A stretch of DNA of 64,000 bases from Pseudomonas orientalis (GCF_002934065.1 NZ_CP018049.1:680501-744500), one strand, 5' to 3'; counted from the stretch's first letter, positions 8,859 through 22,040 are shown. Numbers and translations are program-made. The notes: generated from the letters alone by a model not told the origin.

Positions 8859-10495
8859 TGAGCCCGGCGATTGTCATTCTGGGCCAGGGCAGCCTGGCGA
8901 CTGCGCGCAGGATCCAGCAGCTTTACCCGGCGGCGCAGATCCATGGCCTGACCGGTCGGGTCGACGGCGCGGACCAGGTCTACAGCGAATTCGGCGCCAC
9001 ACTGCGCCAGCTCTACCAACAGGGAACACCGCTGATTGCGCTGTGCGCCGCCGGCATCGTCATCCGTACCCTCGCGCCGCTGCTGCTCGAAAAAGGTGAG
9101 GAGCCGGCCGTGCTGGCCGTTGCCGAAGACGGCAGCGCCGTGGTGCCCCTGCTGGGAGGCCTGGGCGGTGTGAATGTGATGGCACGGGACATTGCCGCCG
9201 CGTTGGGCGCGGCAGCGGCGATCACCACCAGTGGCGAGTTGCGCTTTGGCACCTGCCTGCTCAACCCGCCCAAGGGTTATGAGTTGGCGGACCTGGAGTC
9301 GGGCAAGCGCTTTGTCTCGGACCTGCTCGCCGGTGAAAGCGTGCGCATTGAAGGCGCGGCGCCCTGGCTGGCGCAGGCCCACCTGCCGGAGGATCCGCAC
9401 GCTCGCCTGGCGATTCATGTGGGCAGTGCCGAGCGCGTGCCGGCCGCCAACGAATTAGTGATTTATCCGAAAACGGTGTGCGCCACCTGCAAGCCGGGCG
9501 CGCACGTGGCCGCACGTGTGCGCACGGCTTTGCATGAGGCAGGCCTTGCGGCGCAATCGCTGGCGTGCCTGCTTGCCAGCGACCTGCAGATGGCCGAAGC
9601 GTCGCTGCATGAAGCCGCGTTGGAACTGGGCGTACCGCTGCGGTTTGCCAAGGTCGAAGCGCAGGCGGACATCACCCTCAGCGTGGCCGAACAGCCTTTG
9701 GACGTGTCACAGGTCGGCCGTCCACGCGGTCGCCTTGCCGTGATCGGGCTGGGACCCGGTGCCGCTGAATTGATGGTACCGGCCGTCAAGGCCGAGTTGG
9801 CGCGCTGCACCGATGTACTCGGTTACGAAACCTACGTGCGCATGGCCGGGCCGTTCCGTGAGGATCAGGTGCAGCACTGCACGGACAACCGCGAAGAAAT
9901 GCAGCGCGCCCGCCACGCTTTCGAACTGGCCGCCCAAGGGCGCTCGGTGGTAGTGGTGTCGTCCGGCGACCCGGGTGTGTTCGCCATGGCCGCTGCGGTG
10001 ATCGAGGCATTGCATGACTCCACGGACCCGGCCTGGCACCAGGTCGACCTGGAAATCCTGCCCGGGGTTTCTGCCTCCCTGGCCACCGCCGCCCAGGCCG
10101 GTGCGCCCTTGGGGCATGACTTCTGTGTGATGTCGCTGTCGGACAACCTCAAACCGTGGTCGATCATCGAAAAACGTCTGGACCTCGCGTCCCAGGCCGA
10201 CCTGGCCCTGGCGTTCTACAACCCGATTTCCCGTGCGCGACCATGGCAACTGGGGCGTGCGCTGGAGATCGTCGCGCAGCACCGCACCCCTGAAACACCG
10301 GTGGTGCTGGGCCGCGATATCGGTCGCCCCGGCCAGACGCTGCGCGTCACCACGCTGGGGCAGCTCACCCCGGACCAGGTGGACATGCGCACCATGGTGC
10401 TGATCGGCTCGTCCACCACCTGCACCTTTGCGCGTGCCGGTGGTGGGGAGTGGGTGTACACCCCGCGCTGGTACGGCGATAAACCCGCCTGCTGA
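8858..10495 (+). CDS. cobJ: CbiG-CobJ fusion: cobalt-precorrin-5A hydrolase domain + precorrin-3B C17-methyltransferase
   Basis: 545 residues in two parts. Residues 1 to about 285 look like a CbiG/CobE protein: the N-terminal CbiG motif CAAGIVIRTLAPLL with VPLLGGLGGVN, a middle region, and a C-terminal CbiG-type domain (ALHEAGLAAQSLACLLASDL). From about residue 290 follows CobJ (RLAVIGLGPGAAELM, VVSSGDPGVFAMA, FYNPISRARPW), which does the C17 methylation and ring contraction. The ATG at 8858 sits in a TGATG junction with cobI; an in-frame GTG at 8846 is the alternative. It ends the plus-strand operon, before a terminator. Confidence 0.92.
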   Translation: MSPAIVILGQGSLATARRIQQLYPAAQIHGLTGRVDGADQVYSEFGATLRQLYQQGTPLIALCAAGIVIRTLAPLLLEKGEEPAVLAVAEDGSAVVPLLGGLGGVNVMARDIAAALGAAAAITTSGELRFGTCLLNPPKGYELADLESGKRFVSDLLAGESVRIEGAAPWLAQAHLPEDPHARLAIHVGSAERVPAANELVIYPKTVCATCKPGAHVAARVRTALHEAGLAAQSLACLLASDLQMAEASLHEAALELGVPLRFAKVEAQADITLSVAEQPLDVSQVGRPRGRLAVIGLGPGAAELMVPAVKAELARCTDVLGYETYVRMAGPFREDQVQHCTDNREEMQRARHAFELAAQGRSVVVVSSGDPGVFAMAAAVIEALHDSTDPAWHQVDLEILPGVSASLATAAQAGAPLGHDFCVMSLSDNLKPWSIIEKRLDLASQADLALAFYNPISRARPWQLGRALEIVAQHRTPETPVVLGRDIGRPGQTLRVTTLGQLTPDQVDMRTMVLIGSSTTCTFARAGGGEWVYTPRWYGDKPAC

Positions 10496-10522
10496 AAACA
10501 GCTTGGCGGCGGCCCGAAAGCT

Positions 10523-10573
10523 CCGAATGACACACCGATTTTCCTGTTGTCGTTCGGGGTTTTTTCTTTTTTT
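10523..10573 (+). terminator. Rho-independent terminator of the cob operon
   Basis: A ten-base stem, CCGAATGACA with TGTCGTTCGG (one G-T pair), is followed at once by a T-rich run of about 14 bases. It starts 28 bases after the cobJ stop. Confidence 0.85.
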
Positions 10574-10731
10574 CACGACGAAACAACGAGGCCCAGCGTT
10601 CATGCCGCGTTATTGCTGGCCGGAGCGTTTTGCCGGGCCGCGCCAAGGGATGTTTGTTGTCTGGAAAGCCTGTCGGTGAGTGGACTAGTGTGGTTACAAG
10701 CCCCGAGTCGGGGTGTACGTGGAGAATTGAA

Positions 10732-11511
10732 ATGGAGCGACATCACAGAAGGATCAACAGTACAAAGCGGCGCAAGCTGATTGCCGCTTACAAATTGCCG
10801 GGTGCGCCAGGCACTCCCGCGACTTTACCGCTGGGCACCGAAGATGACTGCAATGCGGCAGTGGTCAACAACGGCGTGATTTCTTTTGCCGAGGGGCTGT
10901 CCGCGCTTAACCGCGAATACATCCGTAAAAGCTACCTGCTGGCCAGCAGTTACGTGAGCGATGTATTGAAGGTGCAACGGGGCACCGAGGCCTGGTACGA
11001 CGAATTTATCCAGGTGATGGTCAGCCTCGGCTGGTTACCGTTGCGCAGCAGCTTCGAGCGCGTCTCACGCGCCGGCAAGGGGCTGACGGTGCAATTGGCG
11101 GCGCTGAATATCATCGGCGCGATGCTCGCCTCGATGTCTCTGTCGGGGCCGCTGCTCAGCCTGCTGCCGAAACTGGCCGCCGATGCGATGGAGGCCCTGA
11201 AGCAACAGCCGGCGTCCTTCGATTTGTTCAAGCGCAACAGCAGCGTGCACCAAGGCGGTGACTTCGGCGTGGCGTCCTGCGCTCAAACCAATGGCGAAGT
11301 GATGATGGTATTGGTGACCTACAGCAGCCACGGTATGAGCAAACAGGTGGGGTTGCCGTTCCTTGAATGGGACAGCTCATCGTTCGAGGCCTTCAGCGGG
11401 CAGACCTGCCTGGTGCTCAATACCTCGGTGGTCAACGAAAAGACCCTCCAACTGATGCGCGAAAGCGCGGGTGACAAAGTGCAGTCGGCCATTGCCAAAT
11501 ACCGGATCTAG
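10732..11511 (+). CDS. Hypothetical protein, 259 aa
   Basis: I do not recognise this protein. The start ATG at 10732 has GGAG 7 bases upstream. It is basic at the N-terminus (MERHHRRINSTKRRK), has a mixed hydrophobic helix around residues 120-150 (AALNIIGAMLASMSLSGPLL), and a soluble C-terminal half. There is no signal peptide. Codon use looks normal for the genome, so it is probably a real gene. It stands alone, 160 bases after the cob terminator, and its stop overlaps the convergent marC stop by four bases. Confidence 0.75.
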   Translation: MERHHRRINSTKRRKLIAAYKLPGAPGTPATLPLGTEDDCNAAVVNNGVISFAEGLSALNREYIRKSYLLASSYVSDVLKVQRGTEAWYDEFIQVMVSLGWLPLRSSFERVSRAGKGLTVQLAALNIIGAMLASMSLSGPLLSLLPKLAADAMEALKQQPASFDLFKRNSSVHQGGDFGVASCAQTNGEVMMVLVTYSSHGMSKQVGLPFLEWDSSSFEAFSGQTCLVLNTSVVNEKTLQLMRESAGDKVQSAIAKYRI

Positions 11512-12104
11512 GTCACCAGGTAGCCGCGAACCCCGGTAAAGATAATTTGCGCGGCCAGGGCGCACACGAACAAGCCCATCAACCGGCTGACAATCTGCAA
11601 GCCCTGGTCGCCAAGAATGCGTTCGATCCGATTGGACAGGTACAGCACCACGCCCACCGTGAGACTGGCCAGGGCGATGCTGAGGATGGCAGTGAGCTTG
11701 TCGTCCCAATGGGGCTGGCTCACCCCCATTACCAGCAATGCGCCGATGGTGCCGGGGCCGACCGTGAGCGGGATGGTCAGCGGTACGATGGTCACGTCCT
11801 GCTGCACGTTATCGGTTTGCACCGCCGACTTGCCCTGGGCCATGCCCAGGGCGGAGATAAACAGCACGCTGCCGGCGCCGATGCGGAACGCGTCCACGGT
11901 GATGCCGAACACACTGAAAATCACCCGGCCGAACAGGTACAGCAGCACGCTCGACACCAGCGTCGCCAACGCGACTTTCCAGGCCAGGCGCCGCCGCTCC
12001 TTGCTGGAATAGCCGCGGGTCAGGCTGATAAAGCAGGACAGCACGAAGAACGGGCTGTAGAGCACCAGCATCTTCAGGTAAACGCTGAATAACACGTGGA
12101 GCAT
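11508..12104 (-). CDS. MarC family integral membrane protein
   Basis: 198 residues with six hydrophobic helices. MarC/UPF0056 features are visible: an N-terminal helix ending in FVLSCFISLTRGYS, FRIGAGSVLFISALGMAQGK and the loop VPLTIPLTVGPGTIGALLVM. The substrate of this family is not established; early links to antibiotic resistance in E. coli were not upheld. The gene converges on the unknown gene at 10732. Confidence 0.9.
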   Translation of the reverse strand: MLHVLFSVYLKMLVLYSPFFVLSCFISLTRGYSSKERRRLAWKVALATLVSSVLLYLFGRVIFSVFGITVDAFRIGAGSVLFISALGMAQGKSAVQTDNVQQDVTIVPLTIPLTVGPGTIGALLVMGVSQPHWDDKLTAILSIALASLTVGVVLYLSNRIERILGDQGLQIVSRLMGLFVCALAAQIIFTGVRGYLVT

Positions 12105-12161
12105 GGGGGGACTCGCGGGCGGTGGAAGTGTGGAGGAGTCTATCAGGCGACGCGCGTCAAA

Positions 12162-12250
12162 TGTGGGAGGGGGCTTGCCCCCGATTGCGGAGTGTCAGCA
12201 GATACATCTGTGGCTGACTCACCGCTATCGGGGGCAAGCCCCCTCCCACA
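12162..12250. repeat. REPIN, 89 bp
   Basis: Inverted REP arms (TGTGGGAGGGGGCTTGCCCC and its complement) with a short centre. It lies between marC and the retS stop. Confidence 0.93.
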
Positions 12251-12266
12251 TTTGATTGGATTTCAA

Positions 12267-15038
<2,772 letters not shown>

Positions 15039-15097
15039 GGCGAAGTCCCTTCGTAGGTGAATGCACGGGTTAACTATGCGCGGGGCGGCATGAGTAC

Positions 15098-15120
15098 GGC
15101 AAGGGCCAGAGGCCCTTGCC
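15098..15120. terminator. Perfect hairpin between purD and retS
   Basis: A ten-base perfect stem, GGCAAGGGCC/GGCCCTTGCC, with a three-base loop lies 20 bases beyond the purD stop. There is no T-run on either strand, so it may stabilise mRNA or terminate weakly. Confidence 0.5.
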
Positions 15121-15139
15121 TACCCGAACGGATAGCTAC

Positions 15140-16432
15140 TCAGTTGCTCTCGCCGCGTTCACGGGCAATGGCGCGGTAACCGATATCGGTGCGGTAGAAG
15201 CAGCCTTTCCAGTCGATTTTCGCGGCCAACTTGTACGCTTGCTGCTGCGCGGCGTCGACGCTGGCGCCCATCGCGGTGGCGCACAGCACGCGGCCACCGG
15301 CGGTGACGACCTTGCCGTCCTGCAGCGCAGTGCCGGCATGAAACACCTTGCCTTCCAGCGCGGCCGCGGCGTCCAGGCCTTCAATCACATCGCCCTTGGC
15401 GTAATCGGCAGGGTAACCGCCGGCCGCGAGCACGATGCCGACGCTCGGGCGTGGGTCCCACTGTGCTTCGACCTTGTCCAGGGCCTGTGCCAGCGCGGCT
15501 TCCACCAGCAGCACCAGGCTCGATTGCAGGCGCAGCATCACCGGCTGGGTTTCCGGGTCGCCGAAGCGGCAGTTGAACTCGATGACTTTCGGGTTGCCGG
15601 CTTTGTCGATCATCAGTCCGGCGTAGAGGAAACCAGTGTAGACGTTGCCTTCGTCGGCCATGCCGCGCACGGTCGGCCAGATCACCAGGTCCATCACGCG
15701 CTGATGCACTTGGGCGGTAACTACCGGCGCCGGGGAATAAGCGCCCATGCCGCCGGTGTTCGGGCCGCTGTCGCCGTTGCCGACGCGCTTGTGGTCCTGG
15801 CTGGTGGCCATCGGCAGGACGTTCTTGCCGTCAACCATCACGATGAAGCTGGCTTCTTCGCCGTCGAGGAATTCCTCGATGACCACGCGCGAACCGGCGT
15901 CACCAAAGGCATTGCCGGCGAGCATGTCGCGCACGGCATCCTCGGCTTCCTGCAGGGTCATGGCGACGATCACGCCTTTACCGGCGGCCAGACCGTCGGC
16001 CTTGATCACGATCGGCGCACCTTTTTCACGCAGGTAAGCCAGGGCCGGCTCGATCTCGGTGAAATTCTGGTAGTCGGCGGTCGGGATCTTGTGGCGCGCC
16101 AGGAAGTCCTTGGTAAAAGCCTTGGAGCCTTCCAGCTGGGCTGCGCCTGCGGTCGGGCCGAAGCAGTCCAGGCCACGGCTGCGGAACAGGTCGACGACGC
16201 CGGCCACCAGTGGCACTTCCGGACCGACGATAGTCAGGGAGACGTTCTTTTCGGCAAAGTCCGCCAGTTGCTCAAGCGCCAGCACGTCGATAGCGACGTT
16301 TTCGCACTTGGCTTCAATGGCGGTACCGGCGTTGCCGGGCGCAACGAAGACTTTCTGAACCCGTGGGTCCTGGGCAACTTTCCAGGCCAGGGCGTGTTCG
16401 CGGCCACCGCTGCCAATGATCAAAACATTCAT
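15140..16432 (-). CDS. purD: Phosphoribosylamine-glycine ligase PurD
   Basis: 430 residues. ATP-grasp enzyme of purine synthesis that joins glycine to phosphoribosylamine. Seen: N-terminal MNVLIIGSGGREHALAWK, KADGLAAGKGVIV in the ATP-binding region, and the metal-site stretch VIEFNCRFGDPETQ. Full length. A REPIN separates it from purH upstream. Confidence 0.97.
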   Translation of the reverse strand: MNVLIIGSGGREHALAWKVAQDPRVQKVFVAPGNAGTAIEAKCENVAIDVLALEQLADFAEKNVSLTIVGPEVPLVAGVVDLFRSRGLDCFGPTAGAAQLEGSKAFTKDFLARHKIPTADYQNFTEIEPALAYLREKGAPIVIKADGLAAGKGVIVAMTLQEAEDAVRDMLAGNAFGDAGSRVVIEEFLDGEEASFIVMVDGKNVLPMATSQDHKRVGNGDSGPNTGGMGAYSPAPVVTAQVHQRVMDLVIWPTVRGMADEGNVYTGFLYAGLMIDKAGNPKVIEFNCRFGDPETQPVMLRLQSSLVLLVEAALAQALDKVEAQWDPRPSVGIVLAAGGYPADYAKGDVIEGLDAAAALEGKVFHAGTALQDGKVVTAGGRVLCATAMGASVDAAQQQAYKLAAKIDWKGCFYRTDIGYRAIARERGESN

Positions 16433-16474
16433 TTCAAAAACCTCAAATTCTGTGGGCGTCGCAGGAACGCTTTA

Positions 16475-16563
16475 TGTGGGAGGGGGCTTGCCCCCGATTG
16501 CGGTGTGTCAGATAAGGATCAGTTGGCTGACACACTGTCATCGGGGGCAAGCCCCCTCCCACA
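16475..16563. repeat. REPIN, 89 bp
   Basis: Inverted REP arms with a short centre, placed between the purH stop and the purD start in the same-strand pair. It may form a strong stem-loop in a purH-purD transcript. Confidence 0.93.
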
Positions 16564-16569
16564 TTTGGA

Positions 16570-18177
16570 TCAGTGGCGGAAGTGGCGCATGCCGGTGAAG
16601 ACCATCGCAATACCGGCTTCATCAGCGGCGGCGATGACTTCAGCATCACGCATCGAGCCACCCGGTTGGATCACAGCGGTCACGCCGGCTTTCGCGGCAT
16701 TGTCCAGGCCATCACGGAACGGGAAGAACGCATCGGACGCCATCACCGAGCCCACCACCTGCAAGCCGGCATGTTCAGCCTTGATCGCGGCGATACGCGC
16801 CGAGTTCACACGGCTCATCTGGCCGGCGCCGACGCCGATGGTCTGGCGGTTCTTGGCGTAAACGATGGCGTTGGATTTGACGTACTTGGCCACTTTCCAG
16901 GCGAAGATCAGGTCGTTGATCTCTTGCTCGGTGGGCGCGCGTTTGGTCACGACTTTCAGGTCTTCGCTGCCGATCATGCCAATGTCGCGGCTCTGTACCA
17001 GCAGGCCGCCATTGACGCGTTTGTAGTCCCAGGCAGCAGCGCGGTCAGCCGACCATTCACCGCAGGCCAGCAGGCGCACATTGGCTTTGGCTGCGACGAT
17101 GGCGCGCGCTTCTTCGCTGACGCTTGGCGCGATGATCACTTCGACGAACTGACGCTCGACGATCGCCTTGGCGGTCTCGGCATCCAGTTCACGGTTGAAG
17201 GCAATGATGCCGCCGAACGCCGATTCGGTATCGGTGGCATAGGCCAGTTCGTAGGCCTGGCGAATCCCGCCTTCAGCGTCCGGGCTCACCGCCACGCCGC
17301 ACGGGTTGGCGTGCTTGACGATCACGCAGGCCGGCTTGACGAAGCTCTTCACGCATTCCAGCGCGGCGTCGGTGTCGGCCACGTTGTTGTAGGACAGCTC
17401 TTTGCCTTGCAGCTGGGTCGCGGTGGCGATGCCGACTTCGGCCGGTTTTGCCTCCACGTAGAACGCCGCGCTCTGGTGCGGGTTCTCGCCGTAGCGCATT
17501 TCCTGGGCCTTGATGAACTGGCTGTTGAAGGTGCGCGGGAATTGGCTGCGGCCTTCTGTGCTCAAGGTCTCGGCCGCCTGGTTCACGGTGCCCATGTAGT
17601 TGGCGATCATGCCGTCGTAGGCGGCGGTGTGTTCGAACGCCTTGAGCATCAGGTCGAAGCGCTGGGCGTAGGTCAGGCCACCCGCCTTCAGGCTTTCCAG
17701 CACTTGGGCGTAGTCACCGGCATTGACCACGATGGCCACGTCTTTGTGGTTCTTGGCGGCCGAGCGCACCATGGTCGGGCCGCCGATATCGATGTTTTCG
17801 ATGGCGGTCGGCAGGTCGCAGCCTGGCTTGTTGATGGTGGCTTCGAACGGGTAGAGGTTGACGGCCACCAAGTCGATCGGCTTGATGCCGTGCTCGTTCA
17901 TGATGGCGTCGTCGATACCGCGACGGCCGAGGATGCCGCCGTGAATTTTCGGGTGCAGGGTTTTGACCCGACCGTCCATCATTTCCGCGAAACCGGTGTA
18001 GTCCGCGACTTCCACTGCGGCCACGCCGTTGTCCTGCAGCAGTTTGAAGGTCCCGCCCGTGGAGAGGATTTCCACGCCCAGGGCTTCCAGCTCCCGGGCA
18101 AATTCGAGGATCCCGGTCTTGTCGGAAACACTGATCAAGGCGCGGCGGATCGGCAGGCGGGTAGTCTGGTCGGTCAT
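16570..18177 (-). CDS. purH: Bifunctional AICAR transformylase / IMP cyclohydrolase PurH
   Basis: 535 residues, catalysing the last two steps of IMP synthesis. The cyclohydrolase domain is N-terminal ([33 protein letters not shown]). The transformylase domain follows ([14 protein letters not shown] analogue [14 protein letters not shown], and [19 protein letters not shown] near the end). The ATG at 18177 with GGAA upstream gives the usual length; the frame also opens 11 codons earlier. Confidence 0.97.
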   Translation of the reverse strand: MTDQTTRLPIRRALISVSDKTGILEFARELEALGVEILSTGGTFKLLQDNGVAAVEVADYTGFAEMMDGRVKTLHPKIHGGILGRRGIDDAIMNEHGIKPIDLVAVNLYPFEATINKPGCDLPTAIENIDIGGPTMVRSAAKNHKDVAIVVNAGDYAQVLESLKAGGLTYAQRFDLMLKAFEHTAAYDGMIANYMGTVNQAAETLSTEGRSQFPRTFNSQFIKAQEMRYGENPHQSAAFYVEAKPAEVGIATATQLQGKELSYNNVADTDAALECVKSFVKPACVIVKHANPCGVAVSPDAEGGIRQAYELAYATDTESAFGGIIAFNRELDAETAKAIVERQFVEVIIAPSVSEEARAIVAAKANVRLLACGEWSADRAAAWDYKRVNGGLLVQSRDIGMIGSEDLKVVTKRAPTEQEINDLIFAWKVAKYVKSNAIVYAKNRQTIGVGAGQMSRVNSARIAAIKAEHAGLQVVGSVMASDAFFPFRDGLDNAAKAGVTAVIQPGGSMRDAEVIAAADEAGIAMVFTGMRHFRH

Positions 18178-18208
18178 TTCAATTTCCATCAAAAGCAAAG
18201 GAGTCAGC

Positions 18209-18243
18209 AAAAAAGGCGACCGTTTTTACGCGGGCGCCTTTCT
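18209..18243 (-). terminator. Terminator between fis and purH
   Basis: On the minus strand an 11-base stem, AAAGGCGCCCG with CGGTCGCCTTT (one mismatch) and an eight-base loop, is followed by a T-run. It separates the dusB-fis transcript from purH and implies that purH has its own promoter or depends on read-through. Confidence 0.75.
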
Positions 18244-18258
18244 GGTTTGATTGAATGC

Positions 18259-18579
18259 TTACAGCAAATCGTACTGCTTGAGCTTTTTGCGCAAGGTGCC
18301 ACGATTGAGGCCCAGCAGCTCACTGGCTTTGGTCTGGTTGCCCTTGACGTAGTTCATCACGCTTTCGAGCAAGGGCGCTTCGACTTCGGAGAGCACCAGG
18401 TTGTACACGTCCGTGACGGAAGCACCCTCGAGGTGGGCGAAATAATTGTGCAGCGCTTTCTCGACACTCCCGCGAAGGGTCTGGCCTTCTTCGCTCGGCG
18501 TGTTGAGGTGCTGTTTCAAATTGACGTTGTCGCTCACGGGTGCTGTTCCACTCACTAAAGTCTCGGTCATCATCGTCAT
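18259..18579 (-). CDS. fis: Fis family nucleoid protein
   Basis: 106 residues. DNA-bending global regulator of growth-phase transcription. The C-terminal helix-turn-helix reads [20 protein letters not shown]. The start overlaps the dusB stop by four bases (ATGA), the dusB-fis operon known across gammaproteobacteria. Confidence 0.97.
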   Translation of the reverse strand: MTMMTETLVSGTAPVSDNVNLKQHLNTPSEEGQTLRGSVEKALHNYFAHLEGASVTDVYNLVLSEVEAPLLESVMNYVKGNQTKASELLGLNRGTLRKKLKQYDLL

Positions 18580-19589
18580 GCGGCCACCCCCTCTCCATCC
18601 CCTGTTCCCAGGCTCTTGTCACGTTCGGCGAAGAACTCACGAACGGTGGCGACCTGTGCCTGCGTTTCATCCAAACGGTTGAACTGAGCGCGAAATTCCT
18701 TGGCGCCCGGCAAGGTGGCGAGGTACCAGCCGACATGCTTGCGAGCAATGCGTACGCCCATCACATCCCCATAGAAGGCATGCAGGGCGACCAGATGCTC
18801 CAGCAGAATACGTTCCACCTCGGTCAGTTCCGGTGCCGGCAACAGTTCGCCGGTACGCAGGAAATGCTCGATTTCACGAAAAATCCATGGCCGCCCCTGG
18901 GCAGCCCGGCCGATCAACAAGCCGTCGGCACCGGTTGCGTGCAGCACGCGCCGGGCTTTCTCGGCTGAATCGATATCGCCATTGGCAAACACCGGCATCG
19001 ACACCGCTTGCTTGATCGCGGCAATGGTGTCGTACTCGGCTTCCCCGGTATAAAGGTCGGCGCGGGTGCGGCCATGCACCGCCAGCGCTGCAATACCCGC
19101 CTGTTCGGCAATCTTCGCCACCGTCAGGCCATTCTTGTTGTCCCGGTCCCAACCGGTACGGATCTTCAGGGTCACCGGCACATCGACTGCGGCGACAACG
19201 GCCTGCAGGATCTCGGCAACCAACTGCTCATCTTTCAACAGGGCGGAACCGGCGGCCTTGTTGCAGACCTTCTTGGCCGGGCAGCCCATGTTGATATCAA
19301 TGATCTGCGCGCCCAGCTCCACATTGGCCCTGGCCGCATCCGCCAGCATCTGCGCATCTCCCCCGGCGATCTGCACCGAGCGCGGCTCGGGATCACCTTC
19401 GTGGATCATGCGCATCCGCGACTTGCGGGTGTTCCACAAACTCATGTCGCTGGTGACCATTTCAGAGACTACTAGACCCGCGCCCAAACGTTTGCACAGC
19501 TGACGAAAGGGCTGGTCGGTGACGCCCGCCATCGGGGCGAGGATCAAGCCGTTGTGCACTGTATATGGACCGATGCGTACCGCCGACAT
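18576..19589 (-). CDS. dusB: tRNA-dihydrouridine synthase B
   Basis: 337 residues. FMN enzyme that reduces uridine to dihydrouridine in the tRNA D-loop. Seen: [15 protein letters not shown] near the N-terminus, [20 protein letters not shown] with the catalytic cysteine, and [14 protein letters not shown] with [16 protein letters not shown] for FMN binding. It heads the dusB-fis transcript. The 184 bases upstream are AT-richer and probably hold the promoter. Confidence 0.97.
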   Translation of the reverse strand: MSAVRIGPYTVHNGLILAPMAGVTDQPFRQLCKRLGAGLVVSEMVTSDMSLWNTRKSRMRMIHEGDPEPRSVQIAGGDAQMLADAARANVELGAQIIDINMGCPAKKVCNKAAGSALLKDEQLVAEILQAVVAAVDVPVTLKIRTGWDRDNKNGLTVAKIAEQAGIAALAVHGRTRADLYTGEAEYDTIAAIKQAVSMPVFANGDIDSAEKARRVLHATGADGLLIGRAAQGRPWIFREIEHFLRTGELLPAPELTEVERILLEHLVALHAFYGDVMGVRIARKHVGWYLATLPGAKEFRAQFNRLDETQAQVATVREFFAERDKSLGTGDGEGVAA

Positions 19590-19773
19590 AGGACTTCCCT
19601 GTTGTGGGGCCGGATCATTAGAGTTCGAAAAAGGGTTGGCATGATACCCGCTCTCGATGACTGGATAAAGGCTGAATTGGATAAAATCTGAACAGTTATT
19701 TTTTTATCGCCATCGGTTTGGTTGACGCCGATGCAGTCAATAATCCGCCGTCAAACCCAGGTTGCGGCGGGCT

Positions 19774-20997
19774 TCATTCGGGCGAATGAAAGCTCAGGCT
19801 GTAATTCACGGCTTTGTTGCCGGGGTCGAGGATGTCCAGGGAGATGTGGATCGGTACCTGCGACGGCATTTCGCTGACCCCGGCCAATTCGCCGCTGAGG
19901 TATTCGGCGGGTTTGAAGCGCCGACTGGCGATCAGGCCGCCGTTCAGGTCGGCAAAACGCAGCTCCAGCAGCGGGAAGGGCTGGGAGAAGGTTGCGCGGT
20001 TGTAGATGATCGCATCCACCACCAGGGCCCCGGCGAACTCCGGGTGGCTGCGCACTACCAGGTTGCTGCTCTTGATATGGGCGATATCGACCCGCGATGG
20101 CACGCTGCAGCCCAGCGTCGGGCACAGTTGCTGGAACCACGGGCGGTAGGCGTCCTGGCGGGCCAGCTCGTCGAATTGATAGGCGATGTACTGGCCTGCC
20201 AGGCCGGCGGCAGCGATCACCACCAGCACGATCCAGGTCAGGCGGCGGCCCCAGCCGGACGGGCGCTTCTGCGCGTATAGGTGCAGCGGATCGTCTTCCA
20301 GGTCCTGGAAAAGGTCGTCGTGGGCGCTGGAGTCGGCGCGCACTCGCTTGCGCCGCGATTGCGCACGCTCGTCGACTGCGTTCGCCGCCGGGGTCAAGGG
20401 CGTGAACGGTGGGTCCGGATCATCGTCATCGTGCGGGGCCTCGCGCAGTGGTGGCTCGTCGTCGATATCGTCGGTGTGAAAGGACATGGACGGTTCGGTG
20501 CGTGCGCTCGGCGCAGGCTCCGCTTCGGTGGGCAGGTCGCGTTCTTGCGGCGGTTCGCTGAACAAACTGGCGGCCCATTTTTCTTCCTCGGCCTTGAGCG
20601 TACCGCGGCTGGCGCTGAGGGCGTCGTCCTTGTGCCGACGGTCGGGCCCCGGCTGGCGGCGTTCGGCACCGACGGGCTGCGTGAGCTGAATCTCGCGGCG
20701 CTCGAGTTTGGCCAGTTCTTCGTCCAGGTCCAGGTTGTCCAGATCCAGTTCTTCGGCGGTCCACTGCTTCTGGCTGATCGCGCGTGGGGCTTCGGCGGCA
20801 GGCTCAAGCTCCGGGGCATGGCCAGGAACCTGGTCAGGTTGCATTTGCGCCCGTTGCTCCAGCAACTGGCGAGCGGCGTTGAACACTTGCAGGCACGAGC
20901 CGCAGCGCACCACGCCGCGCGCCACGTTCAACTGAGCGTGGTTGACGCGAAAGCGCGACTGGCAATGCGGGCACTGAGTGACGAAACTGTCGGTCAT
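19774..20997 (-). CDS. MJ0042-type zinc-ribbon / DUF3426 protein
   Basis: 407 residues. The N-terminus has a zinc ribbon with two CxxC pairs (TQCPHCQSRF and VRCGSCLQVF). A long acidic, proline-rich disordered stretch (about 60-250) follows, then one membrane helix (WIVLVVIAAAGLAGQYIAY) and a C-terminal DUF3426 domain. Function unknown. The same type of gene lies between prmA and dusB in P. aeruginosa. The start at 20997 is the methionine just before the ribbon; it begins 30 bases after the prmA stop. Confidence 0.85.
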   Translation of the reverse strand: MTDSFVTQCPHCQSRFRVNHAQLNVARGVVRCGSCLQVFNAARQLLEQRAQMQPDQVPGHAPELEPAAEAPRAISQKQWTAEELDLDNLDLDEELAKLERREIQLTQPVGAERRQPGPDRRHKDDALSASRGTLKAEEEKWAASLFSEPPQERDLPTEAEPAPSARTEPSMSFHTDDIDDEPPLREAPHDDDDPDPPFTPLTPAANAVDERAQSRRKRVRADSSAHDDLFQDLEDDPLHLYAQKRPSGWGRRLTWIVLVVIAAAGLAGQYIAYQFDELARQDAYRPWFQQLCPTLGCSVPSRVDIAHIKSSNLVVRSHPEFAGALVVDAIIYNRATFSQPFPLLELRFADLNGGLIASRRFKPAEYLSGELAGVSEMPSQVPIHISLDILDPGNKAVNYSLSFHSPE

Positions 20998-21027
20998 GCG
21001 GCCATCCGATTCAGACAAGCGCTCATT

Positions 21028-21906
21028 CTAGCGCCGACGTCCGCTGATGCGTACCCAGCCGTCACGGTTGGCGATGGGGTCCAGCTCGAAATCCCTGGCG
21101 TAGGCGGCAGCCACGTCTTCACCCTGTTCGGCGAGGATGCCCGACAGCGCCAGGCGCCCGCCCGGCCTGACCAGGCCCGACAGTTGCGGTGCCAGCGACA
21201 CCAGCGGCCCGGCGAGGATATTGGCAACCAATACATCGGCTTGAACCTGGGGCAGGTCCTCAGGCAGGTAGAGTGGGAATTTGCCTTCAGGAATATGGTT
21301 GCGCCCGGCGTTATCGCGGGACGCTTCCAGCGCTTGCACGTCGATATCGGTACCCACGGCCTCCTTGGCGCCCAGCAGCAGGGCGGCGATGGCGAGGATC
21401 CCCGAGCCGCAGCCGAAGTCGAGCACGTTGCAGTCGAGCAGGTCCTGGCCGTCCAGCCATTCCAGGCACAGCGCGGTGGTGGGGTGAGTGCCGGTGCCGA
21501 ACGCCAGGCCCGGGTCCAGCAGCAGGTTGACGGCCTCCGGCTCGGGTGCGGCGTGCCAGCTCGGTACGATCCACAGGCGCTGGCCGAAGCGCATGGGCTG
21601 GAAGTTATCCATCCAGCTGCGTTCCCAGTCCTGGTCTTCGATCACTTCGCTGTGATGCTCGGGCAGCGGGCCACCGGTGAGCAACTCCATATGCGCCAGC
21701 ACGGAGGCGGCATCGGTGCCGTCTTCGAACAGGGCCAACAGATGGGTGTGGGACCACAGCGGGGTGGTATTGAGTTCCGGTTCGAAGATCGGCTGGTCTT
21801 CGGCATCCATGAAAGTCACCGACACGGCGCCGACTTCGAGGAAAGCGTCTTCGTAGGTTTCGGCTTGTTCCGGGCTGATGGCGAGACGAACTTGCAGCCA
21901 AGGCAT
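21028..21906 (-). CDS. prmA: Ribosomal protein L11 methyltransferase PrmA
   Basis: 292 residues. SAM-dependent methyltransferase that trimethylates ribosomal protein L11. The N-terminal [20 protein letters not shown] is the L11-binding domain. The catalytic domain has [20 protein letters not shown] and [12 protein letters not shown]. The open frame extends 36 codons further upstream, but family length and the N-terminal match place the start at 21906. Confidence 0.95.
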   Translation of the reverse strand: MPWLQVRLAISPEQAETYEDAFLEVGAVSVTFMDAEDQPIFEPELNTTPLWSHTHLLALFEDGTDAASVLAHMELLTGGPLPEHHSEVIEDQDWERSWMDNFQPMRFGQRLWIVPSWHAAPEPEAVNLLLDPGLAFGTGTHPTTALCLEWLDGQDLLDCNVLDFGCGSGILAIAALLLGAKEAVGTDIDVQALEASRDNAGRNHIPEGKFPLYLPEDLPQVQADVLVANILAGPLVSLAPQLSGLVRPGGRLALSGILAEQGEDVAAAYARDFELDPIANRDGWVRISGRRR

Positions 21907-22040
21907 GGCGGGCACCTTTGAAAAAAATGAGTGTGCAGCGCGTAGGCCGCGAAAGCGCGCAAGTTTACGCGAGCGAACGGCAGAAGACGACATTACTGAA
22001 TGAATGCGGAGCAAATGTGGCCTGAAAGTTGGGGTGCAGA

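Noticed and set aside
16573..18558. 661-codon plus-strand frame across purH and fis
   Set aside because: It is antisense to two certain genes and spans the terminator between them; its composition is typical of a shadow frame.
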